The notes under the pieces are model-generated. The model worked only from the letters and a program-made list of their open reading frames with translations. It was not told the origin of the DNA and made no database searches. This document shows, piece by piece, positions 62,790 through 64,000 of a stretch of DNA of 64,000 bases (position 1 is the first letter of the stretch; the number at the start of each line of letters is the position of its first letter). The stretch lies in the NCBI GenBank assembly GCA_903900845.1, contig CAIUOU010000014.1, forward strand, positions 62,001-126,000, read 5' to 3'. The translations under genes were made by a program, and so were the position numbers. This DNA is from an uncultured Opitutia bacterium. Its GTDB lineage: Bacteria > Verrucomicrobiota > Verrucomicrobiia > Opitutales > Opitutaceae.

Positions 62790-64000
62790 AACGACTGCGG
62801 TTTCTGCTGCTGGTGCTGTCCGCGGGGCTTGCCGCGGAGTTGGTCGCCGCATCCTCGCGGCGACCGAATGTGATCTTCATCCTCGCCGACGACCTCGGCT
62901 GGGGCGACCTCAGCTGTTACGGCAACACGTACCTCCGCACCCCGAATCTCGACCGGTTGGCGGCGGGGGGCTCCCTGTTCACCTCGTTCTACACCTCTGG
63001 CCCGGTCTGCTCGCCCAGCCGGGCGGGTTTTTTCACGGGGCGGTATCCCGCGCGCGATCGCATCCATGGGCACTTCGCGACGCGTGAGTTGAATGAGTCC
63101 CGCGGCATGTCGAGCTGGCTTGATCCCCGCGCCGCTAATGTCGCGGGCGCCTTCCGGTCGGCCGGTTATACGACCGCGCACGTCGGCAAATGGCATCTGG
63201 GCAACGACGCGGGCGGGCCGGCGATCGCGGATTACGGTTTCGACTTCGTGGGCTCGGGGGAGGGCGGCGGCGCGGGTGTGCGCAAGGATGATCCTTACTA
63301 TCGGGCGCGCTCCACGGCCCTGTTTGTCGACGAGGCGCTTCGTTTCATCTCCGGGCGGGGCGAGCGTCCATTCTACCTGCAGCTTTGGGCGTTGCTTCCC
63401 CACGCGACTTTGAACCCGACGCCGGAACAGATGGAACCGTTCTTACGACTGAGCAATCGGGACATCGCGCACCCCAGCGCCCGCACCCTTTACTACGCCA
63501 GTGTGGCGGACCTCGATCGTGAGATCGGCCGGCTGCTCGATCGTCTCGCCGAGCTGGGACTCGCTGACGATACGATCATCGTGTTCAGCAGCGACAACGG
63601 CCCCGAGGAGATCTTCATCCTCAACGCCGGACATTCCGGGGTGGGTTCCCCCGGTCCTTTCCGCGGCCGCAAGCGGAGCCTTTACGAAGGTGGCGTGCGC
63701 GTACCGTTTCTCGTGCGCTGGCCGGGGCGCGTACCGGCGGGCCGCGTGGATGACGCGACCGTGATCGGCGGGATCGATTTCATGCCAAGCCTCTGCGCGC
63801 TGGCCGGCGTGCGCCTGCCGGAGGGACATGCGGCGGATGGCGAGGACCTCAGCCGAGCCCTGCTCGGCGGTGTCGTCGATCGAGCGCGGCCGCTGATGTG
63901 GGAGTGGCGCTTCGGCATCGCGGGCCACGTGATCAACCGCAGCCCCCAACTCTCGATACGTGACGGGGAGTGGAAACTGCTGCTGAATCCGGACCGCAGC
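62786..64000 (+). CDS. Secreted arylsulfatase-type enzyme, 3' end beyond the window
   Basis: 405 residues are visible and the frame is still open at base 64,000. Signal peptide (RFLLLVLSAGLAAELVAAS) and intact catalytic parts: VIFILADDLGWGDLS, VCSPSRAGFFTGR (C75), VGKWHLGNDAGGP and FSSDNGPEEIFI. The start overlaps the previous stop (ATGA). The FRGRKRSLYEGGVRVPFLVR block and length fit arylsulfatase A-like enzymes. The C-terminus cannot be described. Confidence 0.9.
   Translation, partial: MKRLRFLLLVLSAGLAAELVAASSRRPNVIFILADDLGWGDLSCYGNTYLRTPNLDRLAAGGSLFTSFYTSGPVCSPSRAGFFTGRYPARDRIHGHFATRELNESRGMSSWLDPRAANVAGAFRSAGYTTAHVGKWHLGNDAGGPAIADYGFDFVGSGEGGGAGVRKDDPYYRARSTALFVDEALRFISGRGERPFYLQLWALLPHATLNPTPEQMEPFLRLSNRDIAHPSARTLYYASVADLDREIGRLLDRLAELGLADDTIIVFSSDNGPEEIFILNAGHSGVGSPGPFRGRKRSLYEGGVRVPFLVRWPGRVPAGRVDDATVIGGIDFMPSLCALAGVRLPEGHAADGEDLSRALLGGVVDRARPLMWEWRFGIAGHVINRSPQLSIRDGEWKLLLNPDRS

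Noticed and set aside
1-64000. CRISPR array, insertion sequence, rRNA operon
   Set aside because: No regularly spaced direct repeats, no transposase-like protein and no rRNA sequence were found in the window.

Overview
The window is GC-rich, dense (mean gap well under 100 bp) bacterial chromosome. The gene content points to a Gram-negative of the PVC group, most likely Verrucomicrobiota close to Opitutaceae: LPS synthesis (lpxK), secreted formylglycine-type sulfatases, two ceramidase-like secreted hydrolases, a 3-keto-disaccharide hydrolase (DUF1080), a Gfo/Idh/MocA oxidoreductase, DUF6580, an OpcA-type partner for G6PDH, and intergenic degenerate repeats of the accacggat/cacgaa kind. This assignment rests on gene content only; no rRNA lies in the window. 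I see no insertion sequence, prophage or CRISPR array.

Layout. 1-5,500: tRNA-Asp, two translationally coupled amidohydrolases (-), a divergent coupled pair of ceramidase-like enzymes (+), then tRNA-Gly and a tiny Cys-rich secreted peptide. 5.7-8.1 kb: xseB-dxs (-). 8.1-14 kb: M48 protease, EEP nuclease, TIG lipoprotein, and the hemW-lipoprotein-M23 peptidase operon. 14-20.9 kb: a non-coding decayed stretch, then fba, an anchored coiled-coil protein, a topoisomerase III-like enzyme and a class V aminotransferase (-). 21-25.4 kb: lpxK, M29 aminopeptidase, adenosine-deaminase family, rluD (+). 25.4-33.3 kb: phosphoesterase, L33, Mrp, TolB, Mn-SOD, TadA, IF-1 and XerD. 33.6-36.5 kb: DUF6580 membrane protein, PduO-type cobalamin adenosyltransferase, oxidoreductase and peptide deformylase (-). 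36.5-47 kb: DUF1080 protein, a sulfatase-fold protein without catalytic residues, gltX, isoaspartyl peptidase, GNAT, cytochrome c/propeller fusion, zwf-opcA. 47-52 kb: GAF-GAF histidine kinase and glnD. 52-58.8 kb: WYL regulator, MacAB-like transporter and a co-directional secreted propeller protein. 58.8-64 kb: lipoprotein, small membrane protein, Xaa-Pro peptidase and two coupled sulfatases, the last cut by the window edge.

How it fits together. Most genes are housekeeping (isoprenoid, LPS, tRNA/rRNA modification, translation, pentose phosphate entry, nitrogen signalling). Around them sit secreted degradative enzymes suited to sulfated or lipid-linked polymers. Many neighbours overlap by four bases (ATGA/GTGA), and most start codons lack a Shine-Dalgarno sequence. 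The most unusual items are the degenerate sulfatase, mutually exclusive hairpins before infA, a terminator abutting the xerD start, the Cys-rich peptide behind tRNA-Gly, the inserted helical/Gly-rich segment in the efflux adaptor, and the palindrome between the WYL regulator and an orphan gene.
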